Position numbers and translations under genes: made by a program. From JAUUSJ01 sp051880475 (GTDB lineage Bacteria; Bacillota; Clostridia; Lachnospirales; Lachnospiraceae), in contig JBJEOA010000010.1 of the NCBI GenBank assembly GCA_051880475.1, positions 62,001 to 126,000 on the forward strand: a stretch of 64,000 nt of DNA, read 5' to 3'. A model generated the notes under the pieces. That model had not been told where the DNA came from. It was given only the letters and a program-made list of their open reading frames with translations, and searched no databases. Shown piece after piece: positions 17,975 to 27,363 of this stretch (position 1 is the first letter of the stretch; each line of letters begins with the position of its first letter).

Positions 17975-18880
17975 ATGGTACCGTATCAATTTGTATTTGA
18001 AGAGGAAGAGAATATGAGAGTGGATAAATTTTTGACGGAAGAAATGTCTGATTTATCTCGGTCTTATATTCAAAAATTAATAAAAGAGGGAAATGTTTTT
18101 GTAAATGAAAAAGCAGTGAAAGCTAATTATAAGCTATCGCAGGAGGATAAGATTACATTTTGGCTTCCTCCTCTAAAGGAGATGGAGATAAAACCAGAGA
18201 AAATGGATCTTGATATTTTGTATGAAGATGAGGATGTCATTTTAATAAATAAGCCCAAAGATATGGTTGTACATCCCTGTGCAGGGCGTTATGAGCATAC
18301 TCTAGTAAACGGCCTTTTGTACCACTGTAAAGGTCAGCTCTCAGGAATTAACGGTGTGATGCGTCCGGGAATTGTGCATCGGATTGATAAAGATACGACA
18401 GGTGTATTAGTTGTCTGTAAAAATGATAAGGCACATCGCTCCTTGGCTGAGCAGCTAAAAGAACATAGCATTACAAGAAAATACAGGGCGATTGCAATGG
18501 GAACAGTCAAGGAAGATGGAATCGTTGATAAGCCGATTGGTCGAAGTAAAAAAGACAGAAAAAAAATGGCAATAGATTTAGGGGGAAAGCGGGCAGTGAC
18601 ACATTATCATGTATTAGAGCACTTAAAAAAGCAGATGACTTATATTGAGTGTCAGCTTGAGACAGGCAGAACCCATCAAATACGTGTGCATATGGCGAGT
18701 ATCCATCATCCGCTACTTGGAGATACGATTTACGGTCCAAGTTCTCAGCCATATTCCTTGCAGGGACAATGTTTGCATGCAGGAGTATTGGGATTTATTC
18801 ATCCTACAAAACAAGAATACATGGAGTTTGAGGCTTCGCTTCCAACGTATTTTTCGGATTTACTTGAAAAATTGCGATAG
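17975..18880 (+). CDS. RluD-family pseudouridine synthase
   Basis: Modifies uridines in rRNA (large-subunit class, RluD/YlyB group). 301 residues from the chosen start: S4 RNA-binding domain at about 12-70 (RVDKFLTEEMSDLSRSYIQKLI), then the catalytic domain with HRIDKDTTGVLVV, whose aspartate is the catalytic residue, and the substrate motif LETGRTHQIRVHMA. The frame is also open from ATGs at 17957 and 17960, but a GGAGG lies between them and the ATG at 17975, so 17975 is the start. It follows lspA, as in many Firmicutes (lspA-rluD), though here a structured repeat separates the two. Confidence 0.94.
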   Translation: MVPYQFVFEEEENMRVDKFLTEEMSDLSRSYIQKLIKEGNVFVNEKAVKANYKLSQEDKITFWLPPLKEMEIKPEKMDLDILYEDEDVILINKPKDMVVHPCAGRYEHTLVNGLLYHCKGQLSGINGVMRPGIVHRIDKDTTGVLVVCKNDKAHRSLAEQLKEHSITRKYRAIAMGTVKEDGIVDKPIGRSKKDRKKMAIDLGGKRAVTHYHVLEHLKKQMTYIECQLETGRTHQIRVHMASIHHPLLGDTIYGPSSQPYSLQGQCLHAGVLGFIHPTKQEYMEFEASLPTYFSDLLEKLR

Positions 18881-18950
18881 AAACCGCCCTATTTATTTTT
18901 TGTATTAAAATCTATATGCAAATTTATACTATCAAATCTTAAAATGATTC

Positions 18951-18979
18951 TTTACATTTAAAAAAAATTATGATATACT
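18951..18979 (+). promoter_or_regulatory. Sigma-A promoter of rpsO
   Basis: TTTACA at 18951-18956, 17-base spacer, TATACT at 18974-18979. Transcription would begin near 18986, leaving a leader of about 138 bases before rpsO. Confidence 0.8.
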
Positions 18980-18985
18980 CAAGAG

Positions 18986-19123
18986 CAATGAGTAAAAAAC
19001 CGTTACCAAGAGATAGGAAACTCCAACCTATTTCCTAGTGACTGGAAATCTCAGATGCTTCGAAGAGATAAGAAGTCTTTTCACAATAACATTTATTATT
19101 TGTATGAATTAGGAGGAAAAACA
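18986..19123 (+). promoter_or_regulatory. rpsO leader, candidate S15 autoregulatory region
   Basis: The leader contains AGGAAA/TTTCCT pairing around 19015-19037 and further short complementary segments (GACTGGAAATCT downstream). Ribosomal protein S15 often binds its own mRNA leader, with different structures in different phyla. I infer a regulatory role from length and pairing only. Confidence 0.4.
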
Positions 19124-19390
19124 ATGATTTCAGCAGAGAAGAAATTAGCTATTATTAAAGAATATGGTAGAACAGAGGGAGATACAGGTTCACCAGAGGT
19201 ACAGATTGCATTATTAACAGCAAGAATTCAGGAGCTTCAAGACCATTTCCAGATGCATCCAAAGGATTTCCATTCTAGAAGAGGTCTTTTAAAGATGGTT
19301 GGTCAAAGAAGAAGATTACTTGCTTACTTAAAGAAAGTTGATATTGCAAGATATAGAGCATTAATCGAGAAATTAGGATTAAGAAAATAA
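19124..19390 (+). CDS. rpsO: 30S ribosomal protein S15
   Basis: 88 residues, the standard length. Conserved features: EYGRTEGDTGSPEVQIALLT, the HxxDFHSRRGLL-type motif (HPKDFHSRRGLLKMVGQRRRLL) and YLKKVDIARYRALIEKLGLRK. The frame is open further upstream, but the AGGAGG directly before the ATG at 19124 and the family N-terminus (MISAEKKLAIIKEYG) fix the start. Own promoter, long leader and terminator make it a single-gene unit. Confidence 0.97.
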   Translation: MISAEKKLAIIKEYGRTEGDTGSPEVQIALLTARIQELQDHFQMHPKDFHSRRGLLKMVGQRRRLLAYLKKVDIARYRALIEKLGLRK

Positions 19391-19461
19391 TGAAAATGGC
19401 AATCGTTTTGATTGTGAATGTATGGACAGATAATAATTTTGTAACATAACAAAGAAGATAT

Positions 19462-19501
19462 AGAGTCTGAAACAACTGTTTTAGGCTCTTTCTTTTTTTT
19501 T
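19462..19501 (+). terminator. Intrinsic terminator of rpsO
   Basis: 12-bp stem AGAGTCTGAAAC/GTTTTAGGCTCT (two G-U pairs) followed by TTTCTTTTTTTT. Confidence 0.85.
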
Positions 19502-19670
19502 CACTTTGTGCTACACTTATGACAGAAAAATACAGCTTAGTTTGCTAAATGGCTAGTTCAAATAAGAATAGGGAAAGACGAGTAAAAATAAAAAAAGATA
19601 AGTAAATATGTTTTGAATTACTATTTAAAGAGAACTTTGGCAGTAGAAAATAAGTTATAGGAGGAAGAAA

Positions 19671-20945
19671 ATGAGTCAGTATAAGATTAATACAAAATGT
19701 ATTCAGTCAGGCTATGAGCCTAAAAATGGAGAGCCTAGAGTATTGCCAATCGCTCAGAGTACAACATACAGATATACATCAGGTGAGCAGGTTGGAAAAT
19801 TATTTGATCTTGAGGAGGAAGGATTTTTTTACACAAGATTAGCAAATCCAACTGTTGATGCAGTGGAGAAGAAAATTGCAGATTTAGAGGGCGGTGTTGG
19901 CGCTTTATGTACTTCCGCTGGTCAGGCAGCGTCTATGCTTGCTGTTTTAAATATATGTGGAAGTGGCGAGCATATTATTGTAAGTAATGCAATTTATGGT
20001 GGAACAGTGAATTTATTTGCGGTTACGTTTAAAAAACTTGGCATCGAGGTTACTTTTGTTCCAACAGATATTAAGAGAGATGAGTTAGAGACAAAGTTTA
20101 AAGATAATACAAAGGCCGTATTTATCGAAAGTTTATCAAATCCAGCATTGGAAATTCCAGATATTGAAATGTATGCTGATGCTGCACATGCACATGGTGT
20201 TCCACTTATCGTGGATAATACTTTTGCGACTCCAATCAATTGTCGCCCATTTGAGCATGGTGCGAATATTGTTGTACATTCCACATCAAAATATATGGAT
20301 GGACATGCAGTTGCACTCGGTGGTGTCATTGTAGATGGAGGAAATTTTGACTGGAATAATGGCAAATTCCCAGGGCTTAGCACACCAGATGAGTCGTATC
20401 ACGGAATCATCTATACAGAGACATTTGGGGCAGCTGCCTATATTACAAAAGCTAGAGTACAGCTTATGAGAGATATGGGAACAACTCCAAGTCCTAATAA
20501 TGCGTTTTTATTAAACTTAGGTTTAGAGACATTAGCTCTTCGTATGGAACGTCACTGCGAAAATGCTACAAAAGTGGCAGAGTATTTAAAAAATAATGAT
20601 AAGATTGAGTGGGTAAATTACCCATCTATGGAAGGAAATAAATACTATGAGATGGCAAAGAAATATATGCCAAACGGAACTTGTGGTGTAATTTCTTTTG
20701 GAGTAAAAGGTGGAAGAGATGCTGCTATGAAGTTTATGGATAATTTGAAATTAGCAGCTATTGTCGTACATGTAGCAGATGCGAGAACAGGAGTGCTCCA
20801 CCCAGCCAGCACAACACATAGACAGTTGACAGATGAGCAGCTTGTGGAAGCTGGAATTGGACCAGAATTAATTCGTTTTAGTGTTGGATTAGAGGATGTA
20901 GAAGATATTATCGCAGATATTGAGCAGGCTCTAGAGGCGTTATAA
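19671..20945 (+). CDS. metY: O-acetylhomoserine sulfhydrylase (Cys/Met metabolism PLP enzyme)
   Basis: PLP enzyme that makes homocysteine from O-acetylhomoserine and sulphide. 424 residues, typical of the MetY branch rather than the shorter MetB/MetC (about 380). Motifs: YTRLANPTVDAVEKKIADLEGG, the PLP-lysine segment STSKYMDGHAVALGG (lysine near residue 208), and the C-terminal HPASTTHRQL and RFSVGLED. TAGGAGG precedes the start. I see no SAM riboswitch in the 170 bases upstream. It is followed after one base by dtd. Confidence 0.94.
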   Translation: MSQYKINTKCIQSGYEPKNGEPRVLPIAQSTTYRYTSGEQVGKLFDLEEEGFFYTRLANPTVDAVEKKIADLEGGVGALCTSAGQAASMLAVLNICGSGEHIIVSNAIYGGTVNLFAVTFKKLGIEVTFVPTDIKRDELETKFKDNTKAVFIESLSNPALEIPDIEMYADAAHAHGVPLIVDNTFATPINCRPFEHGANIVVHSTSKYMDGHAVALGGVIVDGGNFDWNNGKFPGLSTPDESYHGIIYTETFGAAAYITKARVQLMRDMGTTPSPNNAFLLNLGLETLALRMERHCENATKVAEYLKNNDKIEWVNYPSMEGNKYYEMAKKYMPNGTCGVISFGVKGGRDAAMKFMDNLKLAAIVVHVADARTGVLHPASTTHRQLTDEQLVEAGIGPELIRFSVGLEDVEDIIADIEQALEAL

Positions 20946-20946
20946 A

Positions 20947-21411
20947 ATGAGAGTTGTTATTCAAAGAGTAGTAAGAGGTTCTGTGACTATTGAGAATCAG
21001 GTGGTCGGAGAGATAGAAAAAGGATATGTGATTTTGCTCGGAGTTTGCGACGAAGACGATGAGACGGAGGTAGAGCGTTTTGTCGATAAGATACTTGGAC
21101 TTCGCATCTGTGAGGATGAAAATGGCAAGACGAATAAATCGATAGAAGATATCGATGGGGAGATTTTAGTTGTTTCTCAGTTTACCCTCTATGCCGATTG
21201 CAGAAAGGGAAGAAGGCCAAGTTTTACAAATGCAGGAGCACCAAGCCATGCCAAAAAGCTTTATGAGTATTTCATCGAAAAATGTGAGGGAAGAGTAAAA
21301 AAGGTAGCTCACGGAGAATTTGGGGCAGATATGAAGGTTGAGATTATTAATGACGGACCTTTTACAATCGTTTTAGACAGCAGTGATTTTTCACAGGGAT
21401 TAAAAAAATAA
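20947..21411 (+). CDS. dtd: D-aminoacyl-tRNA deacylase
   Basis: Removes D-amino acids mischarged on tRNA. 154 residues, family-normal. Motifs: MRVVIQRVVRGSVTI, the catalytic-region SQFTLYADCRKGRRPSFTNA and NDGPFTIVLDS near the end (the Gly-Pro motif of the chiral-proofreading site). The start codon lies one base after the metY stop, so the genes are probably coupled; the ribosome binding site is within the end of metY. Confidence 0.96.
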   Translation: MRVVIQRVVRGSVTIENQVVGEIEKGYVILLGVCDEDDETEVERFVDKILGLRICEDENGKTNKSIEDIDGEILVVSQFTLYADCRKGRRPSFTNAGAPSHAKKLYEYFIEKCEGRVKKVAHGEFGADMKVEIINDGPFTIVLDSSDFSQGLKK

Positions 21412-21417
21412 GGTGAG

Positions 21418-21473
21418 GACATACTATAGTATGAAAATTATTTATGATAAGAAAAGGAGTACGATAGTATGTC
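21418..21473 (+). promoter_or_regulatory. Possible translational switch at the tepA start codon
   Basis: GACATACTAT (21418-21427) is exactly complementary to ATAGTATGTC (21464-21473), which contains the tepA start codon. The left segment also overlaps a perfect 14-base palindrome, CATACTATAGTATG, at 21420-21433, so two foldings compete. Pairing with the right segment would hide the ATG and loop out the AAGGAG ribosome binding site. Seen in sequence; function inferred. Confidence 0.4.
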
Positions 21474-22140
21474 AAACGATTTAGACAGACAAGAGAGACA
21501 AGGGGAGCAAATTAAAGAGTTTGGTCAAGTTTTGCTAGATGGAAAAAAGCAGATTCAGCTTATGACAATCATTGGTGAGATTGAGGGACATGAAAATCTC
21601 TCTTCAAATAGCAAGACGACGAAGTATGAACATCTTTTGCCAAAGCTTGCGATGATTGAAAATGATAGTGAGATAGATGGTTTATTATTGATTGTCAATT
21701 CGATTGGAGGAGATTGCTCGGCAGGACTGGCACTTGCGGAAATGATAGCTTCACTTAGTAAACCGACAGTCTCTCTTGTTATTGGAGATAGCCATTCTAT
21801 AGCTCTTCCTTTGGCTGTATCTACGAATTATTCGTATATTGTTCCCACCGCGACTGTAATTATTCATCCCGTTCGAATGAATGGAATGGTAGTTGGGGCG
21901 CAGCCGACATATAATTATTTTAAGATGATTCAAGATAGAATTGTTCATTTTTTGTCCGACCATGCAGTTGATATTAATCCTGTAGAAATTGAGGAACTTA
22001 TGATGGAAACAGGAATGCTCACAAGAGATGTGGGAACGGTTCTTGTTGGTGAGGAAGCCGTAAGAGCAGGAATTTTAAATGAGGTTGGAGGAATAAAAGA
22101 GGCAATGAATAAGCTTTATGAGTTAATGGAATCTCATTAA
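21469..22140 (+). CDS. tepA: ClpP-like protease of the TepA family
   Basis: Serine protease of the ClpP/crotonase fold, 223 residues, related to B. subtilis TepA (translocation-enhancing protein). Motifs: LLIVNSIGGDCSAGLALAEMI, the serine region GDSHSIALPLAVS and the histidine region TVIIHPVRMNGMVVG. The C-terminal MLTRDVGTVLVGEEAVRAGILNEVGG is characteristic of this family. AAGGAG precedes ATG, but a hairpin may cover the start codon. Located just upstream of ftsK/spoIIIE, an arrangement also seen in Bacillus (tepA-spoIIIE). Confidence 0.9.
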   Translation: MSNDLDRQERQGEQIKEFGQVLLDGKKQIQLMTIIGEIEGHENLSSNSKTTKYEHLLPKLAMIENDSEIDGLLLIVNSIGGDCSAGLALAEMIASLSKPTVSLVIGDSHSIALPLAVSTNYSYIVPTATVIIHPVRMNGMVVGAQPTYNYFKMIQDRIVHFLSDHAVDINPVEIEELMMETGMLTRDVGTVLVGEEAVRAGILNEVGGIKEAMNKLYELMESH

Positions 22141-22146
22141 GAACGA

Positions 22147-22190
22147 AAGAGAGAAGGTAGATGTATAGGGCATCTGTCTTCTCTCTTTTA
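22147..22190 (+). terminator. Probable terminator between tepA and ftsK
   Basis: 18-bp stem (22147-22164 with 22171-22188) with two adjacent G-U pairs and a 6-base loop. The T run after it is short and broken (TTTTAAAAATTT), so termination may be partial. Confidence 0.65.
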
Positions 22191-22261
22191 AAAATTTAGG
22201 TTGCATATCGAGAGTAAGTTATAGTAGAATAAAAACAGTATGTTTTAAAAGGAGTAATATT

Positions 22262-24802
22262 ATGGCTACAACAACAAGAAAAAAAACGACGAGAAATACT
22301 CGAAAAACTCCTCCAAAAACTACCAAAAGGAGAGAAGAAAATCCACTGACAGCAGAAATTAAGTTTATAATCTGTATAGGCGTATTCCTTATTTTGATGT
22401 TAAGTAATTTTCATCTCGGAGGCAGAGTTGGAGAGTGGGTTAGTTCTTTTTTCTTTGGAATTTTTGGAGTTGTGCAATATTTTGTGCCAATTCTTGGAAT
22501 TGCAATATCGGGACTTTTAATTTCAAATAAATGTAGTGCGATTTCTGTCCGTAAATCTGTATCACTATTTATTTTATTTTCGATGTTGGCAACATTGGCA
22601 CAGATTTGCATAGATGGTGAGAGTGGAGAGTTTACAAGTATTTTGGAATACTACCGATATGCGTCTGAGTATCATTTGGGAGGAGGCTTAATCGGGGGAA
22701 TCATCTCATTTTGTCTTATAAAATCAGTTGGAAAAATCGTTGCAGTTTTAGTTGTCATATTGGTTATCTTAATTTGTGTTATTTTTATTACCGAGCGCTC
22801 TCTTCTTCAGGGAATACAGATGCTAAAAGAGGAATTTTCTATGGCAGATGTAGAAGTAAAGGAGATAGAACTGCCAAAAAGAAAGACTGTGAAGGGGAAG
22901 ACAAAAACAAAGCGAGAAAAAGAAGCTGTGCAAGAAAAAATACAGGAGTTCAAAAAAGAAAATATACTTACTAAAAAGGCAAATGAGTTAAAAAACTTTT
23001 TGCTATACGCAGAAGGTGAGGAAAAAGAAAAAGAGGGAAATTGTAAGGATTCCATCTTTCCAATAAGGGAAAAAGATGATATAGTAGAAAAACAAGAACC
23101 TGTTTTCCATTTTCACACGGATTTAAATTCTGACTATGAACAGTTGAATTTTAATTTTGATGAGATGATGGCAAATAGTCTTGGGGAAAAAACAGAAAAA
23201 GAGCAAGAAGAGGCAACACAGATAAAGCCAGAATTTGCAAAAAAATCTGCCACAACTAGAAGGAGAAAGAAAAACGGAGAGAAGATAGATGATGTCTTAA
23301 AGGAAATAAAAGATAAAGAAGAACAAGATAGAAAATCTTATGTATTTCCACCGATTTCTCTGTTAGATGGCGGTTCAAAAAGAGGTGTTAAGAAAACAGA
23401 AAAAGAACAAAGAGAGACAGCAGCGAAGCTTCAACAGACATTGGAAGATTTTGGAGTAAATGTAACAATGACTGATATAAGCTGTGGTCCAGCTGTCACT
23501 AGATATGAGATGCAGCCAGAGACGGGAGTAAAAGTAAGCAAAATTTTAGGATTGACAGATGATATTAAGCTTAATCTCGCAGCGTCAGATATCCGAATCG
23601 AGGCACCAATTCCCGGAAAAGCAGCGATTGGAATTGAAGTTCCAAATAAGGAAAATATGATGGTAAAATGCAGAGATATCATTGAGAGTGAGGCGTTTGT
23701 AAAATTTCCATCAAAGCTCGCTTTTGCAGTGGGAAAAGATATTTCAGGAAATCCTGTTATTGCAGATATCGCAAAGATGCCACATTTGCTTATTGCAGGA
23801 GCGACAGGGTCAGGTAAATCTGTCTGTATTAATACTTTAATTATTAGCCTGCTATATAAGGCAACACCACAAGAGGTAAAGCTTATTATGATTGATCCAA
23901 AAGTCGTTGAGCTTAATACTTATAACGGAATACCACATTTACTAATTCCCGTTGTTACAGATCCAAAGAAGGCATCTAGTGCCTTAAACTGGGCAGTTAT
24001 GGAGATGACAGACCGTTATAATAAGTTTGCAGAGTATGGTGTGAGAAATTTAGAAGGTTATAATCAAAAAGTAGATGAAATTAAAAAACAGAGCAAAGAA
24101 GAAATAAAAGATTTAGAAAAAATGGCACAGATTGTCATTATTATTGATGAGTTGGCTGACTTGATGATGGTAGCCCCAGGTGAGGTAGAGGATGCGATTG
24201 TTCGTCTTTCACAGTTAGCGAGGGCGGCTGGAATTCATCTCGTTATCGCAACCCAAAGACCATCTGTTAATGTTATCACTGGATTAATTAAGGCAAACGT
24301 GCCATCGAGAATTGCGTTTGCAGTCTCGTCAGGTGTGGATTCTAGAACGATTATTGATATGAATGGAGCAGAGAAACTTCTTGGAAAAGGAGATATGCTC
24401 TTTTATCCATCAGGTTATCAAAAACCAGCTAGAGTGCAGGGAGCTATGGTGTCAGATGAGGAGGTCACTGCAGTAGTAGAATTTTTAAAGACACAGGTTG
24501 AGGAGAGTGAGCAAAAGCAAGAGAGCAATGAGATATTAGATCAAATAGAAAAAACAGAAAGTTTAGCAACAGAAGAGAAAGACGAATATTTCATAGATGC
24601 AGCGAAGTTCGTTGTAGAAAAGGATAAAGCCTCTATTGGAATGTTACAAAGAATGTTTAAGATTGGCTTTAACCGAGCGGCAAGAATTATGGATCAGCTT
24701 GCTCAGGAGAAAATTGTAGGACCTGAGGAGGGAACAAAGCCGAGAAAGGTGTTAATGTCAAAAGAGGAACTAGAAAATTACATAGAAAATTATAATCAAT
24801 AA
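22262..24802 (+). CDS. ftsK: DNA translocase FtsK/SpoIIIE
   Basis: Hexameric DNA pump that clears chromosome ends from the division septum or moves DNA into the spore. 846 residues: a basic start, four membrane helices between about 35 and 185, a charged linker to about 400, and the motor domain. Walker A is GATGSGKSV at about 513-521; Walker B is IVIIIDELADLMM. The C-terminal gamma winged-helix (about 780-840, FNRAARIMDQLAQEKIVGPEEG) for KOPS-type recognition is present. The linker is lysine/glutamate rich. Whether the organism sporulates cannot be told from this gene. Confidence 0.95.
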   Translation: MATTTRKKTTRNTRKTPPKTTKRREENPLTAEIKFIICIGVFLILMLSNFHLGGRVGEWVSSFFFGIFGVVQYFVPILGIAISGLLISNKCSAISVRKSVSLFILFSMLATLAQICIDGESGEFTSILEYYRYASEYHLGGGLIGGIISFCLIKSVGKIVAVLVVILVILICVIFITERSLLQGIQMLKEEFSMADVEVKEIELPKRKTVKGKTKTKREKEAVQEKIQEFKKENILTKKANELKNFLLYAEGEEKEKEGNCKDSIFPIREKDDIVEKQEPVFHFHTDLNSDYEQLNFNFDEMMANSLGEKTEKEQEEATQIKPEFAKKSATTRRRKKNGEKIDDVLKEIKDKEEQDRKSYVFPPISLLDGGSKRGVKKTEKEQRETAAKLQQTLEDFGVNVTMTDISCGPAVTRYEMQPETGVKVSKILGLTDDIKLNLAASDIRIEAPIPGKAAIGIEVPNKENMMVKCRDIIESEAFVKFPSKLAFAVGKDISGNPVIADIAKMPHLLIAGATGSGKSVCINTLIISLLYKATPQEVKLIMIDPKVVELNTYNGIPHLLIPVVTDPKKASSALNWAVMEMTDRYNKFAEYGVRNLEGYNQKVDEIKKQSKEEIKDLEKMAQIVIIIDELADLMMVAPGEVEDAIVRLSQLARAAGIHLVIATQRPSVNVITGLIKANVPSRIAFAVSSGVDSRTIIDMNGAEKLLGKGDMLFYPSGYQKPARVQGAMVSDEEVTAVVEFLKTQVEESEQKQESNEILDQIEKTESLATEEKDEYFIDAAKFVVEKDKASIGMLQRMFKIGFNRAARIMDQLAQEKIVGPEEGTKPRKVLMSKEELENYIENYNQ

Positions 24803-24817
24803 AAAGGAGAAAATAAA

Positions 24818-26488
24818 ATGAAATCTGATATTCAAATCGCACAAGAAGCACCAAAAAGTCCAATTACAGAAGTAGCAGCTTCCATCGGAATCACAGAAGA
24901 TGATTTAGAGCTTTATGGAAAGTATAAAGCGAAATTATCCGATGAACTTTTAAAAAAGATTGAGGATAGAGAAGATGGAAAGCTTGTTTTAGTGACAGCA
25001 ATTAACCCAACTCCAGCGGGAGAGGGAAAGACAACAACTAGTATTGGCTTAGCACAGGCATTGAATAAATTAGATAAAAAGACAATTGTCACACTCCGTG
25101 AGCCATCTCTTGGACCATGTTTTGGTATTAAGGGAGGAGCAGCAGGCGGTGGATATGCGCAGGTTGTTCCAATGGAAGATTTGAATCTCCATTTCACAGG
25201 AGATTTTCATGCAATCACTTCTGCGAATAATCTCTTGGCAGCTTTATTGGACAATCATATTCAGCAGGGAAATGAACTTGGCATTGATACAAGACAGATT
25301 GTTTGGAAACGTTGTCTTGATATGAATGATAGAGTTCTTCGTCAAATCGTAGTCGGACTTGGCGGAAAAATGGATGGAGTTACAAGACAAGATAGTTTTG
25401 TTATTACAGTAGCGTCCGAAATTATGGCTATTTTATGTCTTGCATCTGATATGGCAGATTTAAAAGAGAGACTTGGAAAAATCGTTGTGGCTTATACTTA
25501 TGATGGAAAGCCAGTGACAGCGAAAGACTTAAAGGCAGTCGGTTCTATGGCAGCACTCTTAAAAGATGCTTTAAAGCCAAATTTAATTCAGACATTAGAA
25601 CATACACCGGCATTTGTTCACGGCGGACCATTTGCAAATATTGCTCACGGATGTAATAGCGTAAGAGCAACAAAAGCGTCTCTAAAGCTTGCTGATATTG
25701 TTGTCACAGAGGCAGGATTTGGAGCAGACCTTGGAGCTGAGAAGTTTTTAGATATTAAATGTCGTATGGCGGGATTAAAGCCAGATGCAGTTGTATTAGT
25801 AGCTACAGTTCGTGCACTAAAATATAACGGCGGTGTAAAAAAAGCAGATTTAAGCGAAGAAAATATCGATGCGTTGAGCAAGGGTATCGAAAATTTAGAG
25901 AAGCATATTGAGAATTTGAAAAAATATAAAGTACCAGTAGTAGTAACTTTAAACCGTTTTGTGACAGATACAGACGCAGAATTAGAATTTGTAAAACATT
26001 TCTGTGAGGATAGAGAATGTGAGTTCGCTCTCTCAGAAGTATGGGAAAAAGGTGGAGAAGGTGGAATTGACCTTGCTAATGCTGTTATCCGTACTTTAGA
26101 GAATAAAGAGAGCAATTTTGAAGTTTTATATGATGAGAATGATTCTATTGAAAATAAAATTCATACAATTGCGACAGAAATTTATGGTGCAGACGGAGTG
26201 AATTATACTGCATTGGCAAAGAAACAGATGAAGCAGTTGACAGATTTAGGATTTGACAAATTGCCAATTTGTATGGCTAAAAATCAGTATTCCTTATCTG
26301 ACGATGCCACAAAACTTGGAAGACCAAGAGATTTTGAGATTACAATTCGAGAAATGTATGTATCTGCAGGTGCAGGATTTATTGTAGCTCTTACAGGAAG
26401 TATTATGACAATGCCTGGTCTTCCTAAACAGCCGGCGGCATTTAATATTGATGTTGATGAGGATGGAGTTATCACAGGATTATTCTAA
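24818..26488 (+). CDS. fhs: Formate-tetrahydrofolate ligase
   Basis: ATP-dependent formation of 10-formyl-THF from formate and tetrahydrofolate. 556 residues, normal. The nucleotide loop is TPAGEGKTTTSIG near residues 66-78; other blocks are LREPSLGPCFGIKGGAAGGGYAQ, TGDFHAITSANNLL and GADLGAEKFLDIKCR. AAAAGGAG ribosome binding site, 15 bases after ftsK. Together with folD (17 bases downstream) it makes a one-carbon module that supplies purine (purN) and methionyl-tRNA formylation, or serves an acetogen-like pathway. Confidence 0.98.
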   Translation: MKSDIQIAQEAPKSPITEVAASIGITEDDLELYGKYKAKLSDELLKKIEDREDGKLVLVTAINPTPAGEGKTTTSIGLAQALNKLDKKTIVTLREPSLGPCFGIKGGAAGGGYAQVVPMEDLNLHFTGDFHAITSANNLLAALLDNHIQQGNELGIDTRQIVWKRCLDMNDRVLRQIVVGLGGKMDGVTRQDSFVITVASEIMAILCLASDMADLKERLGKIVVAYTYDGKPVTAKDLKAVGSMAALLKDALKPNLIQTLEHTPAFVHGGPFANIAHGCNSVRATKASLKLADIVVTEAGFGADLGAEKFLDIKCRMAGLKPDAVVLVATVRALKYNGGVKKADLSEENIDALSKGIENLEKHIENLKKYKVPVVVTLNRFVTDTDAELEFVKHFCEDRECEFALSEVWEKGGEGGIDLANAVIRTLENKESNFEVLYDENDSIENKIHTIATEIYGADGVNYTALAKKQMKQLTDLGFDKLPICMAKNQYSLSDDATKLGRPRDFEITIREMYVSAGAGFIVALTGSIMTMPGLPKQPAAFNIDVDEDGVITGLF

Positions 26489-26505
26489 ATATAAGGAGTG
26501 AAAAA

Positions 26506-27363
26506 ATGGCAACTTTAATAGATGGAAAGAAGGTATCTGCTGCCTTAAAAGAAGAGCTAAAAGAACAAGTAGCAAACTTAAAAGAGCAGGGAATTACCAT
26601 CACTTTGGCTGTAATTCAAGTTGGAGAGGATAAGGCTTCTTCTGTATATGTAGGAAATAAGCAAAAAGCTTGTGCCTATATTGGGGTAGAATCATTAGCG
26701 TATCATCTAGAAGAGACAGTAAAGGAGAAGGAATTACTTGACTTAATCGAAAAATTAAATCAAGACGAAGCAGTAAATGGAATTTTAGTGCAGCTTCCGC
26801 TTCCAAAACATATTGATGAGGATAAGGTAATTAAGGCGATTTCACCTGCAAAGGATGTAGACGGATTTCATCCTCAGAGCGTCGGAGCTTTGAGCATCGG
26901 ACAAAAAGGATTTGTATCTTGTACTCCAGCTGGAATTATTGAATTGCTTAAGAGATATAATATTGAAATTTCAGGAAAAGAATGTGTTGTAATAGGAAGA
27001 AGTAATATTGTTGGAAAGCCTATGGCACTTTTATTATTAAGAGAAAATGGAACAGTTACAATTTGCCATTCTCGAACAAAGGATTTAAGAGAAGTGACAA
27101 AGAGAGCAGATATCTTAATTGTGGCGATTGGAAAGCCAAAATTTATTGATGGCTCTTATATAAAAGAGGGAGCCGTTGTTATCGATGTTGGAATTCACAG
27201 AAATGAAAATAATAAACTTTGTGGGGACGTGGATTTCGACAGTGCTAAGGAAAAGGCATCTTATATTACTCCAGTTCCAGGCGGTGTTGGACCTATGACA
27301 ATCGCAATGCTAATGTATAACTGTGTTCAGGCAGCTTTGATGGGGCAGGAGGAGAAAAAATAA
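26506..27363 (+). CDS. folD: Bifunctional methylene-THF dehydrogenase/cyclohydrolase
   Basis: Interconverts methylene-, methenyl- and 10-formyl-THF in the cytoplasm. 285 residues. Motifs: the catalytic-lysine segment SSVYVGNKQKAC, VQLPLPKHIDEDKV, the SPAKDVDGFHPQSVG signature, the dinucleotide motif VIGRSNIVGKPMA and TPVPGGVGPMTIAML. TAAGGAG before the start. Directly adjacent to fhs and to rimO (no gap), so one operon. Confidence 0.97.
   Translation: MATLIDGKKVSAALKEELKEQVANLKEQGITITLAVIQVGEDKASSVYVGNKQKACAYIGVESLAYHLEETVKEKELLDLIEKLNQDEAVNGILVQLPLPKHIDEDKVIKAISPAKDVDGFHPQSVGALSIGQKGFVSCTPAGIIELLKRYNIEISGKECVVIGRSNIVGKPMALLLLRENGTVTICHSRTKDLREVTKRADILIVAIGKPKFIDGSYIKEGAVVIDVGIHRNENNKLCGDVDFDSAKEKASYITPVPGGVGPMTIAMLMYNCVQAALMGQEEKK

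Noticed and set aside
19055..19123. N-terminal extension of rpsO
   Set aside because: S15 proteins begin at the residue coded at 19124 and AGGAGG stands right before it; the upstream part is leader RNA.
19502..19670. SAM riboswitch upstream of metY
   Set aside because: The 170 bases are AT-rich with no S-box core motifs or terminator.
25645..26115. 156-residue open frame on the minus strand inside fhs
   Set aside because: Mirror of the highly conserved fhs gene; composition typical of an antisense shadow.
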